A stretch of DNA of 64,000 bases from NCBI GenBank assembly GCA_964559125.1, contig CAZLGW010000028.1, forward strand, positions 10,998 to 74,997, read 5' to 3'. Each line of letters begins with the position of its first letter. Within the stretch, counting starts at the first letter, position 1. This document shows, piece by piece, positions 34,475 to 43,600 of the stretch. The notes under the pieces are model-generated. The model had not been told where the DNA came from. It was given only the letters and a program-made list of their open reading frames with translations, and made no database searches. The position numbers and the translations under genes were made by a program. The DNA comes from Ravibacter sp964559125. Its GTDB lineage: Bacteria; Bacteroidota; Bacteroidia; Cytophagales; Spirosomataceae.

Positions 34475-34483
34475 GGGGGGGGG
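34475..34483. repeat. G9 homopolymer upstream of the CotH-like gene
   Basis: Nine consecutive G (C on the coding strand) about 47 bp upstream of the CotH-like start at 34428. Such tracts can change length by slippage and alter promoter spacing. No -7 box with a perfect match was found just below it. Confidence 0.7.
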
Positions 34484-34540
34484 AATATATAAGAAAGTAA
34501 ATATAGTGAACAACTATGCCGAAGGCAAAGAATCTCCTGC

Positions 34541-36256
34541 TCAGAACCGTATATCTTTTACAAGCAGTTGAAGTGTACGGTTACCCCTGAATTCATTTTC
34601 TTCCAATGTATAGCATAGGGAGAAGGGTTTCCCTTCACAGAGATCGTTGAGATGCCCAGCTCCCCCGAAAACTACGGCAGTAAAGGGTAGAGATCCGTTT
34701 TGGATTATTTCAAGCCGCAGATGCTTTTCTTTCATGAGGTAAGGCTGGCGATTGAGCTGTAGCCCGTAGGTGACAAAGACAGGAGCCATGTTACCGGGTC
34801 CGAACGGCGCCATTTGCTTTAATATGTTAAAAAAGCGCGGCGTGATATCGGACAGGTCGAGCTCCAGGTCTATCTCTATTTTAGGAATCAGCTGGTCGGG
34901 CAGTATCTTACGGCTGACAACTTCTTCAAAACGGAGCCTGAATGCAGAGATATTTTCAACCGCGAGCGTCATGCCGGCGGCAAAGGTATGGCCTCCGAAT
35001 TGCTCGAGCAGCTCGGAGCATTCTTCTATGGCTTCATATAGATCAAAGCCCGGCACCGACCTGGCCGAGCCGGTGGCTTTCCCGTTGGAGTTGGTGAAAA
35101 TAATAGTAGGACGATGATAGTATTCGATACAACGGCTGGCGACAATCCCGATCACCCCTTTGTGCCAGTCTTTATGGTAGAGGACGGTGCTGTTGGCTTT
35201 CTGTAACCATTCGTCCTGTCCGATCATCGTAAGTGCTTCATCGGTAATGGTAGAATCAAATGTTTTGCGATCGGTATTGTAGCTGTTGATTTCGGCGGCG
35301 AATCCATGCGCCTCTTCAGGGTCATCGCAAAGCAGCAGTCTGACTGCTGCTCTGGCGTGGTGGATTCTTCCGGCCGCATTGATACGCGGCGCCAGTCCGA
35401 AAACTACATTTGTGATACTTACTTCCCTGTTCAGCCCGGCAACCTCCATGAGGGCTTTGACGCCCGGGCGGGGCGATGTGTTGAGTAATTGGAGGCCATA
35501 ATAGGCCAATACCCGGTTTTCATCTGTAACCGGTACGATATCGGCTGCAATGCTGATCATAACCAGGTCAAGGTAGCTGAGCGCTACGTCAGCCGAGATG
35601 CCTGCCGCCATGCAATAAGCCTGCACCAGTTTGAACCCGATCCCGCAGCCTGTGAGTTCCTTGTTTGGGTAGCTGCAATCCTGCCGCTTCGGATCAAGCA
35701 CAGCGCTGGCCGGAGGGAGCCGATCGCCCGGAAGGTGATGATCGCAGACGATCACGTCGATACCCCTTCTGACGGCTTCCGTTATCTTGTCGGCAGATTT
35801 AATGCCGCAATCGAGGGTTACAATAAGTGAGACCCCGTTTTGCTCCGCCCAATCGATAGACTGCCAGGAGACTCCGTAACCTTCGGTATACCTGTCGGGG
35901 ATGTAAAAATCGATATCCGGGTGCCTTCGCCTGAAAAAATCATAAAACACCGCTACAGCCGTACTCCCGTCAACATCATAGTCGCCGTACACGAGTATTT
36001 TCTCACCCCCTGACACCGCTTCCTGCAGGCGCTTTACCGCTGCTTCCATATCTTTCATCAGGAACGGGTCGTGAAGGTCGGAAAGGGTCGGTCTGAAGAA
36101 GCGTTTTGCCTCGTCGAAAGTAGTTATCCCTCTCTGGACCAGGAGCCGGGCCAGGGGAGGGGTTACATGAATGTCTTTTTCCAGCTGAGCCGACTGAGCT
36201 TTCCGGTCAGCGTCCGTGAAAGGTTCTTTTACGATCCATCGTTTGGTAGCTTTCAT
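34541..36256 (-). CDS. recJ: Single-stranded-DNA-specific exonuclease RecJ
   Basis: A 571-residue 5'-to-3' ssDNA exonuclease acting in recombination and mismatch repair. The DHH phosphoesterase motifs are VYGDYDVDGSTA, LDCGIKS, DHHLPGDRLP and later GGHTFAAGM-like segment FGGHTFAAG, followed by an OB domain (APFGPGNMAPVFV) near the C-terminus. The ATG at 36256 opens directly onto the N-terminal helix. It is on the minus strand next to the CotH-like gene, with 112 bp between. Confidence 0.95.
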   Translation of the reverse strand: MKATKRWIVKEPFTDADRKAQSAQLEKDIHVTPPLARLLVQRGITTFDEAKRFFRPTLSDLHDPFLMKDMEAAVKRLQEAVSGGEKILVYGDYDVDGSTAVAVFYDFFRRRHPDIDFYIPDRYTEGYGVSWQSIDWAEQNGVSLIVTLDCGIKSADKITEAVRRGIDVIVCDHHLPGDRLPPASAVLDPKRQDCSYPNKELTGCGIGFKLVQAYCMAAGISADVALSYLDLVMISIAADIVPVTDENRVLAYYGLQLLNTSPRPGVKALMEVAGLNREVSITNVVFGLAPRINAAGRIHHARAAVRLLLCDDPEEAHGFAAEINSYNTDRKTFDSTITDEALTMIGQDEWLQKANSTVLYHKDWHKGVIGIVASRCIEYYHRPTIIFTNSNGKATGSARSVPGFDLYEAIEECSELLEQFGGHTFAAGMTLAVENISAFRLRFEEVVSRKILPDQLIPKIEIDLELDLSDITPRFFNILKQMAPFGPGNMAPVFVTYGLQLNRQPYLMKEKHLRLEIIQNGSLPFTAVVFGGAGHLNDLCEGKPFSLCYTLEENEFRGNRTLQLLVKDIRF

Positions 36257-36393
36257 AGAGCAAATATGGGCTATAAGTTTTCTGAAAGTATAGTATCGGA
36301 CTAAAATAATAAAAAAGCAGTAAATCCCAAGTACTCATGCCCGCCTACCGAGGCCGGGATGACCAGGCATAAAGGGTTTGAATATGCGATAGC

Positions 36394-36408
36394 CCTCCCG
36401 AAGGGAGG
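36394..36408. terminator. Short hairpin in the recJ-clpX divergent region
   Basis: CCTCCC at 36394-36399 pairs with GGGAGG at 36403-36408 around a GAA loop. It lies in a divergent region, so it is not at the end of either flanking gene; it may be a structured leader or a repeat remnant. Confidence 0.3.
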
Positions 36409-36437
36409 ATTTATTTGGATAAGGCGCTAAAAAGAGC

Positions 36438-36445
36438 GAACTTTG
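36438..36445 (+). promoter_or_regulatory. Candidate -7 box of clpX
   Basis: GAACTTTG followed by CGCG, one base off TAnnTTTG and alike the typA box. The start codon is about 58 bp downstream. Confidence 0.4.
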
Positions 36446-36502
36446 CGCGACAAAAAAAAGAGTAAAATAGTGGGCAATCCGCTATAACCGAATAAGAAAA
36501 AT

Positions 36503-37744
36503 ATGGCAGCTGTGACATGCTCGTTCTGCGGGCGACGTAAAAATGAAGTGGAGTTGTTGCTTTCCGGAATCGATGCGCACATTTGTAATAACTGTATAGA
36601 GCAGGGGCACCAGGTGCTGCTAGAGGAGTTTGGGAGTAAAGAGGAGAAAAAAGGCAAGAAGAAAATGCCGAAACTCAACCTTATTCCCCCGGTGGAGATC
36701 AAGCGTTTCCTGGACCAGTATGTAATCGGGCAGGACGAAGCCAAGCGGTCGCTGTCGGTAGCGGTGTATAATCACTATAAACGTCTGACGCAGCCGGCCG
36801 GATCTGACGATGTCATGATCGAGAAATCCAATATTATTATGGCCGGTGAGACAGGTACGGGTAAAACCTACCTGGCAAAAACACTGGCCCGGATACTGGA
36901 AGTGCCTTTTTGTGTGGCCGATGCCACGACAGTTACGGAGGCCGGTTATGTAGGGGAGGATGTGGAGACTATCCTGACCAGGCTTCTCCAGGCAGCAGAT
37001 TTTGACGTGGAGAAGGCCGAAAGAGGAATTGTCTATATCGATGAGATCGATAAGATAGCCAGGAAAAGCGATAACCCTTCGATTACACGTGATGTAAGTG
37101 GTGAGGGCGTTCAGCAGGCTTTGCTCAAGCTGCTGGAGGGATCTATCGTAAATGTGCCGCCGCAGGGAGGAAGGAAGCATCCTGATCAGAAAATGATAGC
37201 GCTCAATACCGAAAATATCCTGTTTATCTGTGGCGGGGCTTTTGTCGGGATAGATCGTCATATTGCGAAGAGAATCAATACCCGGCCGATAGGCTTCAGT
37301 AATGATTCCAGGATTATCGAAATCTTCGACAAGGAGAACCTGATGAGGTATATATCTGCCCAGGATCTCAAATCGTTCGGTCTGATCCCCGAGCTGATAG
37401 GGCGCCTGCCGGTGCTGACCTACCTGAACCCGCTCGACGCCCAGGCGCTGAGACAGATTCTTACAGAGCCCAAAAATGCGCTTATCAAGCAATACAGAAA
37501 GCTGTTTGAGCTTGAAGGGATTGAGATCCGGTTTGAAGACCCGGTATTGGATTATATAGTCGAGCAGGCAGTAGCCTACAAGCTTGGCGCGAGAGGGTTG
37601 CGCTCGATTTGCGAGTCTATTATGACGGATGCTATGTTCGAACTGCCTTCGCAGCCGGATATCAAGTCCTTTACCGTCACGCTCGACTATGCCCAGGATA
37701 AATTTGAGAAGTCTTCGCTGGCATTGTTAAAGTCGGTTGCTTAA
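36503..37744 (+). CDS. clpX: ATP-dependent Clp protease ATP-binding subunit ClpX
   Basis: The unfoldase partner of ClpP, 413 residues. The N-terminal zinc-binding domain has CSFCGRRKNEVELLLSG and CNNC. The AAA+ domain has Walker A GETGTGKT, VGEDVET, Walker B IVYIDEIDKIA, the pore and sensor regions GGRKHPDQKMI and the R-finger region. No clpP lies next to it in this window. The ATG at 36503 starts directly at the zinc domain. Confidence 0.97.
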   Translation: MAAVTCSFCGRRKNEVELLLSGIDAHICNNCIEQGHQVLLEEFGSKEEKKGKKKMPKLNLIPPVEIKRFLDQYVIGQDEAKRSLSVAVYNHYKRLTQPAGSDDVMIEKSNIIMAGETGTGKTYLAKTLARILEVPFCVADATTVTEAGYVGEDVETILTRLLQAADFDVEKAERGIVYIDEIDKIARKSDNPSITRDVSGEGVQQALLKLLEGSIVNVPPQGGRKHPDQKMIALNTENILFICGGAFVGIDRHIAKRINTRPIGFSNDSRIIEIFDKENLMRYISAQDLKSFGLIPELIGRLPVLTYLNPLDAQALRQILTEPKNALIKQYRKLFELEGIEIRFEDPVLDYIVEQAVAYKLGARGLRSICESIMTDAMFELPSQPDIKSFTVTLDYAQDKFEKSSLALLKSVA

Positions 37745-37750
37745 GAATAA

Positions 37751-37820
37751 ACCACAAAGGCACGAAGGACACAAAGATTGCACAGAGATTAACTTTGTGC
37801 TTCTCTGTGTCTTCTGTGGT
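37751..37820. repeat. Palindromic intergenic repeat carrying the likely uvrA promoter
   Basis: The left arm (37751-37776, ACCACAAAGGCACGAAGGAC then ACAAAG) and right arm (37793-37820, reverse complement ACCACAGAAGACACAGAGAA then GCACAAAG) are imperfect inverted repeats around a 16-bp loop. The arms match a type of dispersed repeat built from ACCACAGAG/CACAGAG-like units that I recall from other bacteria. The loop and right arm hold the -7-like TAACTTTG of uvrA. Confidence 0.7.
37790..37797 (+). promoter_or_regulatory. Candidate -7 box of uvrA inside the repeat
   Basis: TAACTTTG, an exact TAnnTTTG match, followed by TGCTT. It overlaps the TTG at 37795, the longest possible start of uvrA. Confidence 0.45.
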
Positions 37821-37848
37821 AAAAAGTGTAAATCTTACTATTGAAAGA

Positions 37849-40698
37849 TTGAACAATCTGAACGACATTGATCTCACAGGCCACGAGCAGATCGTGGTTC
37901 AGGGTGCGCGGGAACATAATCTGAAAAATATCGACGTCAGCATACCCAGGAATAAGCTGGTTGTGGTGACGGGTATCAGCGGGAGTGGGAAATCATCTCT
38001 GGCTTTCGATACGATTTATGCCGAGGGACAGCGCAGGTACATGGAGAGCTTTTCTGCCTACGCGAGGGGATTTATCGGTGAGATGGAAAGGCCGGATGTA
38101 GACAAGATAGACGGGTTGTCGCCCGTAATCAGCATAGAACAAAAAACTACTTCCCGCAATCCCCGATCCACGGTGGGGACCGTTACCGAAATATATGACT
38201 TTCTGAGGCTGCTTTATGCGAGGGCAGGTGAGGCTTTCTCGTATGTCACGGGGAGGAAAATGGTAAAGCAGTCGCAGGATCAGATTGTCGGCCAGCTCCT
38301 CTCGCAGCAGAAAGGCCGTAAGATTGTGTTGCTGGCCCCTGTGGTAAAAGGCCGGAAGGGACATTACAGGGAGCTGTTTGTACAGATAGCACGGTTGGGT
38401 TTTAACAAGGTAAGGGTCGATGGCGAAATCCAGGATATTGTCCCTAAAATGCAGCTCGACCGGTATAAGATACACGATGTGGAAATCGTGATCGACCGCA
38501 TTGTGCCCACAGAAGATGATCGTTACCGGTTGGGAAAGTCGGTTGATCTTACTTTCAAGCATGGGAAAGGGGCCTTGATGCTGCTCGATGACCAGAACCA
38601 GGTTCACTATTTCTCCCAGAACCTGATGGATCCCGAATCAGGGATCAGCTACGACGACCCTGCCCCCAATAATTTTTCCTTTAACTCTCCTTACGGCTGG
38701 TGCCCGACATGCCAGGGGCTTGGCGTGACTGAAGAAATTACGGAAGAATCTGTTATACCCGATAAATCGCTGACGATCAGCAGGGGAGGTATCGCACCGC
38801 TCGGAGAATACCGGGACGCCTGGATTTTCAAGCAGTTGGAAGCGCTGCTGAAACCCTACAAGCTGAGTATTACCACGGCTTTATCTAATTTCCCCCAGGA
38901 TGTGATTGACCTCATCCTGCACGGAAGCCAGGAGCCGGTACCGGTTCCATCCAAAAAATATCCCGGGACAGACTGGGATACCAGGTTTGAGGGGATCATC
39001 AGCTTTCTCAGGAAGCAGCAGGAAACCGGGTCGGATAAAATACAGGACTGGCTCAAGGATTTCCTGGTGGTAAGTAAATGCCCGGAGTGCAACGGTGCCA
39101 GACTGAAGAAGGAATCGCTGTATTTTAAGATCGACAATAAGAATATTTCTGAGCTGGCCGAGATGGATATCACCGATCTGGCCAGGTGGCTGGAAGGCCT
39201 CGAAGAGCGTATTTCGGAGCGCCAGCGCCTGATAGCTCACGAAGTCTTGAAAGAGATCAGGAAACGGACCGGTTTTCTTCTGGATATAGGGCTGGGGTAT
39301 CTGACGCTCAACCGGGCTTTAAGAACCCTGTCGGGAGGAGAAGCCCAGCGGATCAGGCTGGCCACCCAGATAGGCACCCAGCTGACGGGTGTATTGTATA
39401 TTATGGACGAACCCAGCATAGGGCTACACCAGAGAGACAATGTAAGGCTGATCGAGTCGCTGAAAAATCTCCGTGATATCGGGAATACCGTCCTGGTAGT
39501 GGAGCACGACAAGGATATGATGCTTGCATCGGATTACATCCTGGATATTGGTCCGGGTGCGGGCCGGCACGGCGGACAGATCGTGGGCCACGGTGCGCCG
39601 GACGAATTCATGCATAACGGATCACTCACGGCAAGGTATCTGAACGGAGAAGAGATGATCAGGGTGCCTGAAAGTCGCAGGAAAGGTAACGGCAAGTTCC
39701 TGGAACTGAAAGGCTGCACCGGGCACAATCTGAAAAATGTAGACTTAAAACTGCCTCTGGGGACTATTATCTGTGTAACAGGCGTAAGCGGAAGCGGGAA
39801 ATCTTCACTTATCCATGAAACGCTTCATCCCCTTGTCAGTAAGCATTTTTACCGGTCCAGGAGGGATGCCCTTCCCTACGAGTCTGTATCGGGGCTTGAA
39901 AATATAGATAAGATCATTGAGGTTGATCAGTCGCCGATCGGGAGAACACCGCGGTCTAACCCCGCTACCTATACTAACTTATTCTCAGAAATACGTACAC
40001 TGTTTTCTGAGCTGCCCGAGGCTAAGATCAGAGGGTATAAGCCCGGCAGGTTTTCCTTCAATGTGAAGGGAGGACGCTGCGAGGATTGTGAAGGGGCAGG
40101 TATGAAGCGGATTGAAATGGATTTTCTGCCCGATGTTCACGTAGCCTGCGAAAGCTGTAAGGGGAAACGTTTTAACAGGGAAACACTTGAAGTCAGGTAT
40201 AAGGGTAAATCTATTGCAGATATACTGGATATGACAGTTGAGGCAGCCCTGGAATTTTTCGGGGCCCATCCGCGTATACTCCGGAAAGTAAAGACGCTCT
40301 ATGACGTCGGTCTTGGATACATTACGCTGGGGCAGCATGCTACGACGCTCTCCGGCGGTGAGGCACAGCGGGTAAAACTGGCCGAAGAGCTTTCCAAAAG
40401 AGATACAGGCAATACGCTCTACATCCTGGATGAGCCCACAACAGGACTACATTTCAGGGACATCAGCCAGCTTCTGCAGGTAGTCGAACAGTTGGTGGAG
40501 AAAGGGAATACCGTTCTGATCATAGAACATAATCTCGATGTTATCAAAATTGCCGACTATATAATTGACCTGGGTCCTGAAGGCGGTACCCAGGGCGGGA
40601 AGATTATAGCGAAAGGTACGCCTGAAGAGGTCGCAAGGCAGAAAGGCAGCTATACAGGGTATTTTCTTAAGGCTGAGCTGGAGGCGGCTGTGAGCTAG
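37849..40698 (+). CDS. uvrA: Excinuclease ABC subunit A
   Basis: The DNA damage sensor of nucleotide excision repair. Two ABC ATPase halves are seen: Walker A GISGSGKSS near the start and GVSGSGKSS near residue 630, ABC signatures LSGGEAQRIRLA and LSGGEAQRVKLA, and zinc-binding cysteines (CPTCQGLG, CPECNGARLKKESL, CEDCEGAGMKRIEMDFL, CESCKGKRFNRETLEV). No in-frame ATG precedes the conserved VQGAREHNLKNI. The TTG at 37849 gives 949 residues, the normal UvrA length; GTG at 37816 or TTG at 37795 are alternatives inside a repeat. Its stop abuts queG's stop. Confidence 0.93.
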   Translation: MNNLNDIDLTGHEQIVVQGAREHNLKNIDVSIPRNKLVVVTGISGSGKSSLAFDTIYAEGQRRYMESFSAYARGFIGEMERPDVDKIDGLSPVISIEQKTTSRNPRSTVGTVTEIYDFLRLLYARAGEAFSYVTGRKMVKQSQDQIVGQLLSQQKGRKIVLLAPVVKGRKGHYRELFVQIARLGFNKVRVDGEIQDIVPKMQLDRYKIHDVEIVIDRIVPTEDDRYRLGKSVDLTFKHGKGALMLLDDQNQVHYFSQNLMDPESGISYDDPAPNNFSFNSPYGWCPTCQGLGVTEEITEESVIPDKSLTISRGGIAPLGEYRDAWIFKQLEALLKPYKLSITTALSNFPQDVIDLILHGSQEPVPVPSKKYPGTDWDTRFEGIISFLRKQQETGSDKIQDWLKDFLVVSKCPECNGARLKKESLYFKIDNKNISELAEMDITDLARWLEGLEERISERQRLIAHEVLKEIRKRTGFLLDIGLGYLTLNRALRTLSGGEAQRIRLATQIGTQLTGVLYIMDEPSIGLHQRDNVRLIESLKNLRDIGNTVLVVEHDKDMMLASDYILDIGPGAGRHGGQIVGHGAPDEFMHNGSLTARYLNGEEMIRVPESRRKGNGKFLELKGCTGHNLKNVDLKLPLGTIICVTGVSGSGKSSLIHETLHPLVSKHFYRSRRDALPYESVSGLENIDKIIEVDQSPIGRTPRSNPATYTNLFSEIRTLFSELPEAKIRGYKPGRFSFNVKGGRCEDCEGAGMKRIEMDFLPDVHVACESCKGKRFNRETLEVRYKGKSIADILDMTVEAALEFFGAHPRILRKVKTLYDVGLGYITLGQHATTLSGGEAQRVKLAEELSKRDTGNTLYILDEPTTGLHFRDISQLLQVVEQLVEKGNTVLIIEHNLDVIKIADYIIDLGPEGGTQGGKIIAKGTPEEVARQKGSYTGYFLKAELEAAVS

Positions 40699-41664
40699 CT
40701 ATCGGTGGCTTTCAGTGGACAAAGTCTCCTTCACAAACGAAATATTCCTCTTCAATCCTTCCAGCTTGGTCCTCTTGACCGGCGATCTTCTGAATATTTC
40801 CCTGAAGACCTCCGCGGTGATCTCTTCCCAATCGCTTTCCCTGAAGCTTTCCAGTCCCGGGTTCAGGTGAAACAGTGGCTCGCGATGGGGTTTTGAAAAC
40901 CTGTTCCATGGACAAACGTCCTGGCAGATATCGCAACCGAAAATCCAGTTTTCAAATTTTCCTTTTACATCGTCAGGAATAGCTTCTTTCAGCTCAATAG
41001 TGTAATAGCTGATGCATTTGCTGCCGTTGACTTCATATGGAGATTCGATAGCATCGGTCGGGCAGGCATCTATGCAGCGGGTACAGGTGCCGCAAAAATC
41101 TCTGATCGACTCGTCGGGCAGAAGCTCCAGGTCCACGATGAGCTCACCGATGAAAAAGAAGCTGCCTGCACCGGGACTGATAAGATTGGTGTGCTTTCCT
41201 ATCCAGCCCAGGCCGCCCCGTTTTGCCCAGGCCTTATCCATTACAGGGGCCGAGTCGACGAACGCTCTGCCGTTTATATCGCCGAAATTCTCTCTCAGCA
41301 GCTCTGCCAGATGTCTCAGTTTGTCCTTGAGAATAAAATGGTAGTCCTCGCCATAGGCATATTTGGAGATCCTGTATGCGGATTCATCCTCCGGTAATTT
41401 CTTTTCAGGGTAGTAGTTCAGCAGGACGGAGATGACGGACCGGGCTCCCTCCACCAGCTTTGACGGATCCAGCCGCTTGTCGAAATGATTCTCCATCCAC
41501 TGCATTGTGCCGTGTTTTTCTTCATGGAGCCATTTTTCGAGGCGTGGCGCTTCTTCTTCCAGGAAGCCTGCCCTGGAAATGCCGCAGGCGTCAAACCCGG
41601 CTATCGTTGCCAGCTCTTTTACTTTATTGCTCCTTTCCTCCGCTATGATGTCCTGAACCGTCAT
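40699..41664 (-). CDS. queG: Epoxyqueuosine reductase QueG
   Basis: A 321-residue cobalamin- and iron-sulfur-dependent enzyme that makes the last reduction in queuosine tRNA modification. Seen: FVDSAPVMDKAWAKRGGLGWIGKHT, FFFIGELI, two ferredoxin-like clusters (CGTCTRCIDACPT and CDICQDVCPWN). The family length and order fit. The convergent uvrA stops in the preceding base. A TAACTTTG box lies only 5 bp before the start, suggesting a very short or absent leader, or a coincidental match. Confidence 0.93.
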   Translation of the reverse strand: MTVQDIIAEERSNKVKELATIAGFDACGISRAGFLEEEAPRLEKWLHEEKHGTMQWMENHFDKRLDPSKLVEGARSVISVLLNYYPEKKLPEDESAYRISKYAYGEDYHFILKDKLRHLAELLRENFGDINGRAFVDSAPVMDKAWAKRGGLGWIGKHTNLISPGAGSFFFIGELIVDLELLPDESIRDFCGTCTRCIDACPTDAIESPYEVNGSKCISYYTIELKEAIPDDVKGKFENWIFGCDICQDVCPWNRFSKPHREPLFHLNPGLESFRESDWEEITAEVFREIFRRSPVKRTKLEGLKRNISFVKETLSTESHR

Positions 41665-41668
41665 AGCC

Positions 41669-41676
41669 CAAAGTTA
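41669..41676 (-). promoter_or_regulatory. Candidate -7 box of queG
   Basis: Minus strand TAACTTTG followed by GGGC, an exact TAnnTTTG match, placed 5 bp upstream of the ATG at 41664. If used, the transcript would start at about the start codon (leaderless). Confidence 0.35.
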
Positions 41677-41767
41677 CAATTTTGTGTCAACTTGTCAGTT
41701 TATTATGCCTGGCAAAGATTTTTACCTATATCAGCGAAGTATCAATAAATTGTATTGCGAGACAATC

Positions 41768-42340
41768 ATGGCTGAAAATAAAGTAAATGAAGAAGAATTG
41801 ACAAGTGATGCCTCCGGCCAGGAGGATCTTACTGACAGTAAGTCTGACCAGCAGAACGAGGAACCGGCAGGAAGCAGGGACGTGGAGGCAGACCCGCTGG
41901 ATGAAGCCAGGCAGGAGATAGGAGAATTGAAAGATAAGTACTTACGGTTATATGCTGAATTTGAGAACTTTCGCAGGAGGACATCAAGGGAGAGGATAGA
42001 GCTGATTTCTACAGCTAACGCCGGCCTGTTGAAAGCGCTGCTTCCCGTACTCGATGATTTTGAAAGGGCCATTACTGCTTTTGAAGGGCATGGTCCGGGA
42101 GTGGATCCACTCAAAGAGGGGGTTGAACTTATTTATACCAAGTTTCTGCGTACGCTTGAAAGCGAAGGATTGAAGCCGATGGAGGCTCAGGGAGAGACGT
42201 TTAATGCCGACTTTCATGAATCAGTAGCGCAGTTCCCTGCGGATGAGGAACAAAAAGGAAAAATAATCGATGTCCTTGAAAAGGGATACTACCTGAACGA
42301 CAAGGTGATACGTTACGCCAAAGTGGTGGTAGGCGTATAG
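41768..42340 (+). CDS. grpE: Nucleotide exchange factor GrpE
   Basis: A 190-residue cochaperone that releases ADP from DnaK. The acidic disordered N-terminus is followed by the long coiled-coil (EARQEIGELKDKYLRLYAEFENFRRRTSRERI) and the beta domain ending GYYLNDKVIRYAKVVVGV, the family signature. The start at 41768 (MAENKVN) is chosen over the longer frame from 41684. Together with dnaJ (24 bp downstream) it forms an operon; dnaK is not in the window. Confidence 0.95.
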   Translation: MAENKVNEEELTSDASGQEDLTDSKSDQQNEEPAGSRDVEADPLDEARQEIGELKDKYLRLYAEFENFRRRTSRERIELISTANAGLLKALLPVLDDFERAITAFEGHGPGVDPLKEGVELIYTKFLRTLESEGLKPMEAQGETFNADFHESVAQFPADEEQKGKIIDVLEKGYYLNDKVIRYAKVVVGV

Positions 42341-42364
42341 CGTGCGTCTGAATATTTTTGAAAT

Positions 42365-43510
42365 ATGGCAAAAAAAAGAGATTACTACGAAGTTCTGGGT
42401 GTAGGCAGAAGTGCGACAGCCGATGAGATCAAGAAAGCCTACCGGAGCCTGGCATTTAAATACCATCCCGACAAAAACCCCGGCGATGCTGAGGCTGAAG
42501 ATAAATTCAAAGAAGCTGCGGAGGCGTACAGCATCCTGAGCGACGAAGCGAAACGCCAGCGGTATGACCAGTTTGGTCACGCAGGTATGGGCGGAGCGGC
42601 AGCAGGCGGATTCGGCGGCGGGTTTACCATGGAAGATATCTTCTCCCAGTTCGGGGATATTTTCGGAGGGGCGGGGAGCCCGTTCGGAGATATTTTCGGT
42701 GGTGGCGGACAGCGTCGTAAGAAAGGCGCCGATCTCAGAATCAAGTTAAAACTTAATCTCCGCGAAGTTGCCAACGGAGTTGAAAAGAAAATCAAGGTAA
42801 AGCGTTATGTGAGCTGTAACAGCTGCTCGGGTAACGGATCGAAAGGAGGCAACAGCCTTAGCAATTGTACAACCTGTAACGGAACCGGCCAGGTAAGAAA
42901 GGTAGTCAATACCATTATGGGGCAAATGGTTTCCACCAGTACCTGCCCTGCCTGTAACGGCGACGGCAAGATCGTGAAAGAGAGATGTGAGTCATGCGCG
43001 GGAGAAGGCCGCCTGATGCAGGACGATATGATTACGCTCAATATCCCGGGTGGTGTAGGGGAAGGAATGCAGCTGTCTATGTCGGGAAAAGGGAACGCCC
43101 CGGTTCGCGGCGGCATACCCGGTGATCTCCTGATCGTTATAGACGAAGAGGAGGACGAATTTCTCAAGCGCGACGGCAATAACGTGGTGTTTGACCTGCA
43201 CCTTAACTTTGCGGACGCTTCACTGGGGACTACCCTCGAAATACCGACCATCGACGGTAAAGCACGGATCAACATAGAGCCGGGCACGCAGTCGGGGAAA
43301 ATACTCCGCTTAAAGGGTAAAGGGATCAAGGACCTCAACGGCTACGTCAAGGGCGATCAGCTCGTGCATGTCAGCATCTGGACGCCCCAGCATTTATCGT
43401 CGGAAGAGCGTGCGGTGCTTGAGAAATTGAGGGATTCGCCGAATTTTGCACCGAAGCCGGGGAAGAACGACAAGGGATTCTTTGAGAAAATGAAGGATTT
43501 CTTTCATTGA
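42365..43510 (+). CDS. dnaJ: Chaperone protein DnaJ
   Basis: A 381-residue Hsp40 cochaperone. The J domain has HPD at 34-36 (KYHPDKNPGD), then a Gly/Phe region, then the four zinc repeats CNSCSGNGSKGG, CTTCNGTGQV, CPACNGDGKI and CESCAGEGRL, and the two substrate-binding beta domains. It follows grpE by 24 bp and precedes a clear terminator. Confidence 0.97.
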   Translation: MAKKRDYYEVLGVGRSATADEIKKAYRSLAFKYHPDKNPGDAEAEDKFKEAAEAYSILSDEAKRQRYDQFGHAGMGGAAAGGFGGGFTMEDIFSQFGDIFGGAGSPFGDIFGGGGQRRKKGADLRIKLKLNLREVANGVEKKIKVKRYVSCNSCSGNGSKGGNSLSNCTTCNGTGQVRKVVNTIMGQMVSTSTCPACNGDGKIVKERCESCAGEGRLMQDDMITLNIPGGVGEGMQLSMSGKGNAPVRGGIPGDLLIVIDEEEDEFLKRDGNNVVFDLHLNFADASLGTTLEIPTIDGKARINIEPGTQSGKILRLKGKGIKDLNGYVKGDQLVHVSIWTPQHLSSEERAVLEKLRDSPNFAPKPGKNDKGFFEKMKDFFH

Positions 43511-43541
43511 TTTCCGGAAGGCTTTAGTTAGATCGGATATA

Positions 43542-43573
43542 AACCCCGCAGTTAACAGTATAGCTGCGGGGTT
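43542..43573 (+). terminator. Intrinsic terminator of grpE-dnaJ
   Basis: AACCCCGCAG at 43542-43551 and CTGCGGGGTT at 43564-43573 form a perfect 10-bp stem with a 12-nt loop, followed by CTTTT. Confidence 0.85.
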
Positions 43574-43600
43574 CTTTTACTAACTCAGAATCCTGATGTT

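Noticed and set aside
36340..36420. GC-rich segment near the recJ-clpX border as a mobile element end
   Set aside because: Only a short hairpin is present; no inverted terminal repeats or transposase.
37795..37848. TTG or GTG starts of uvrA inside the repeat
   Set aside because: They overlap the -7-like box or the repeat arm and would add residues outside the conserved UvrA start; a later TTG gives the usual length. Not excluded.
41665..41767. A CIRCE heat-shock operator before grpE
   Set aside because: No TTAGCACTC-N9-GAGTGCTAA repeat is present.
42353..42360. TATTTTTG as a dnaJ promoter
   Set aside because: It lies 4 bp before the start codon of an operon gene; the transcript would start inside the gene.
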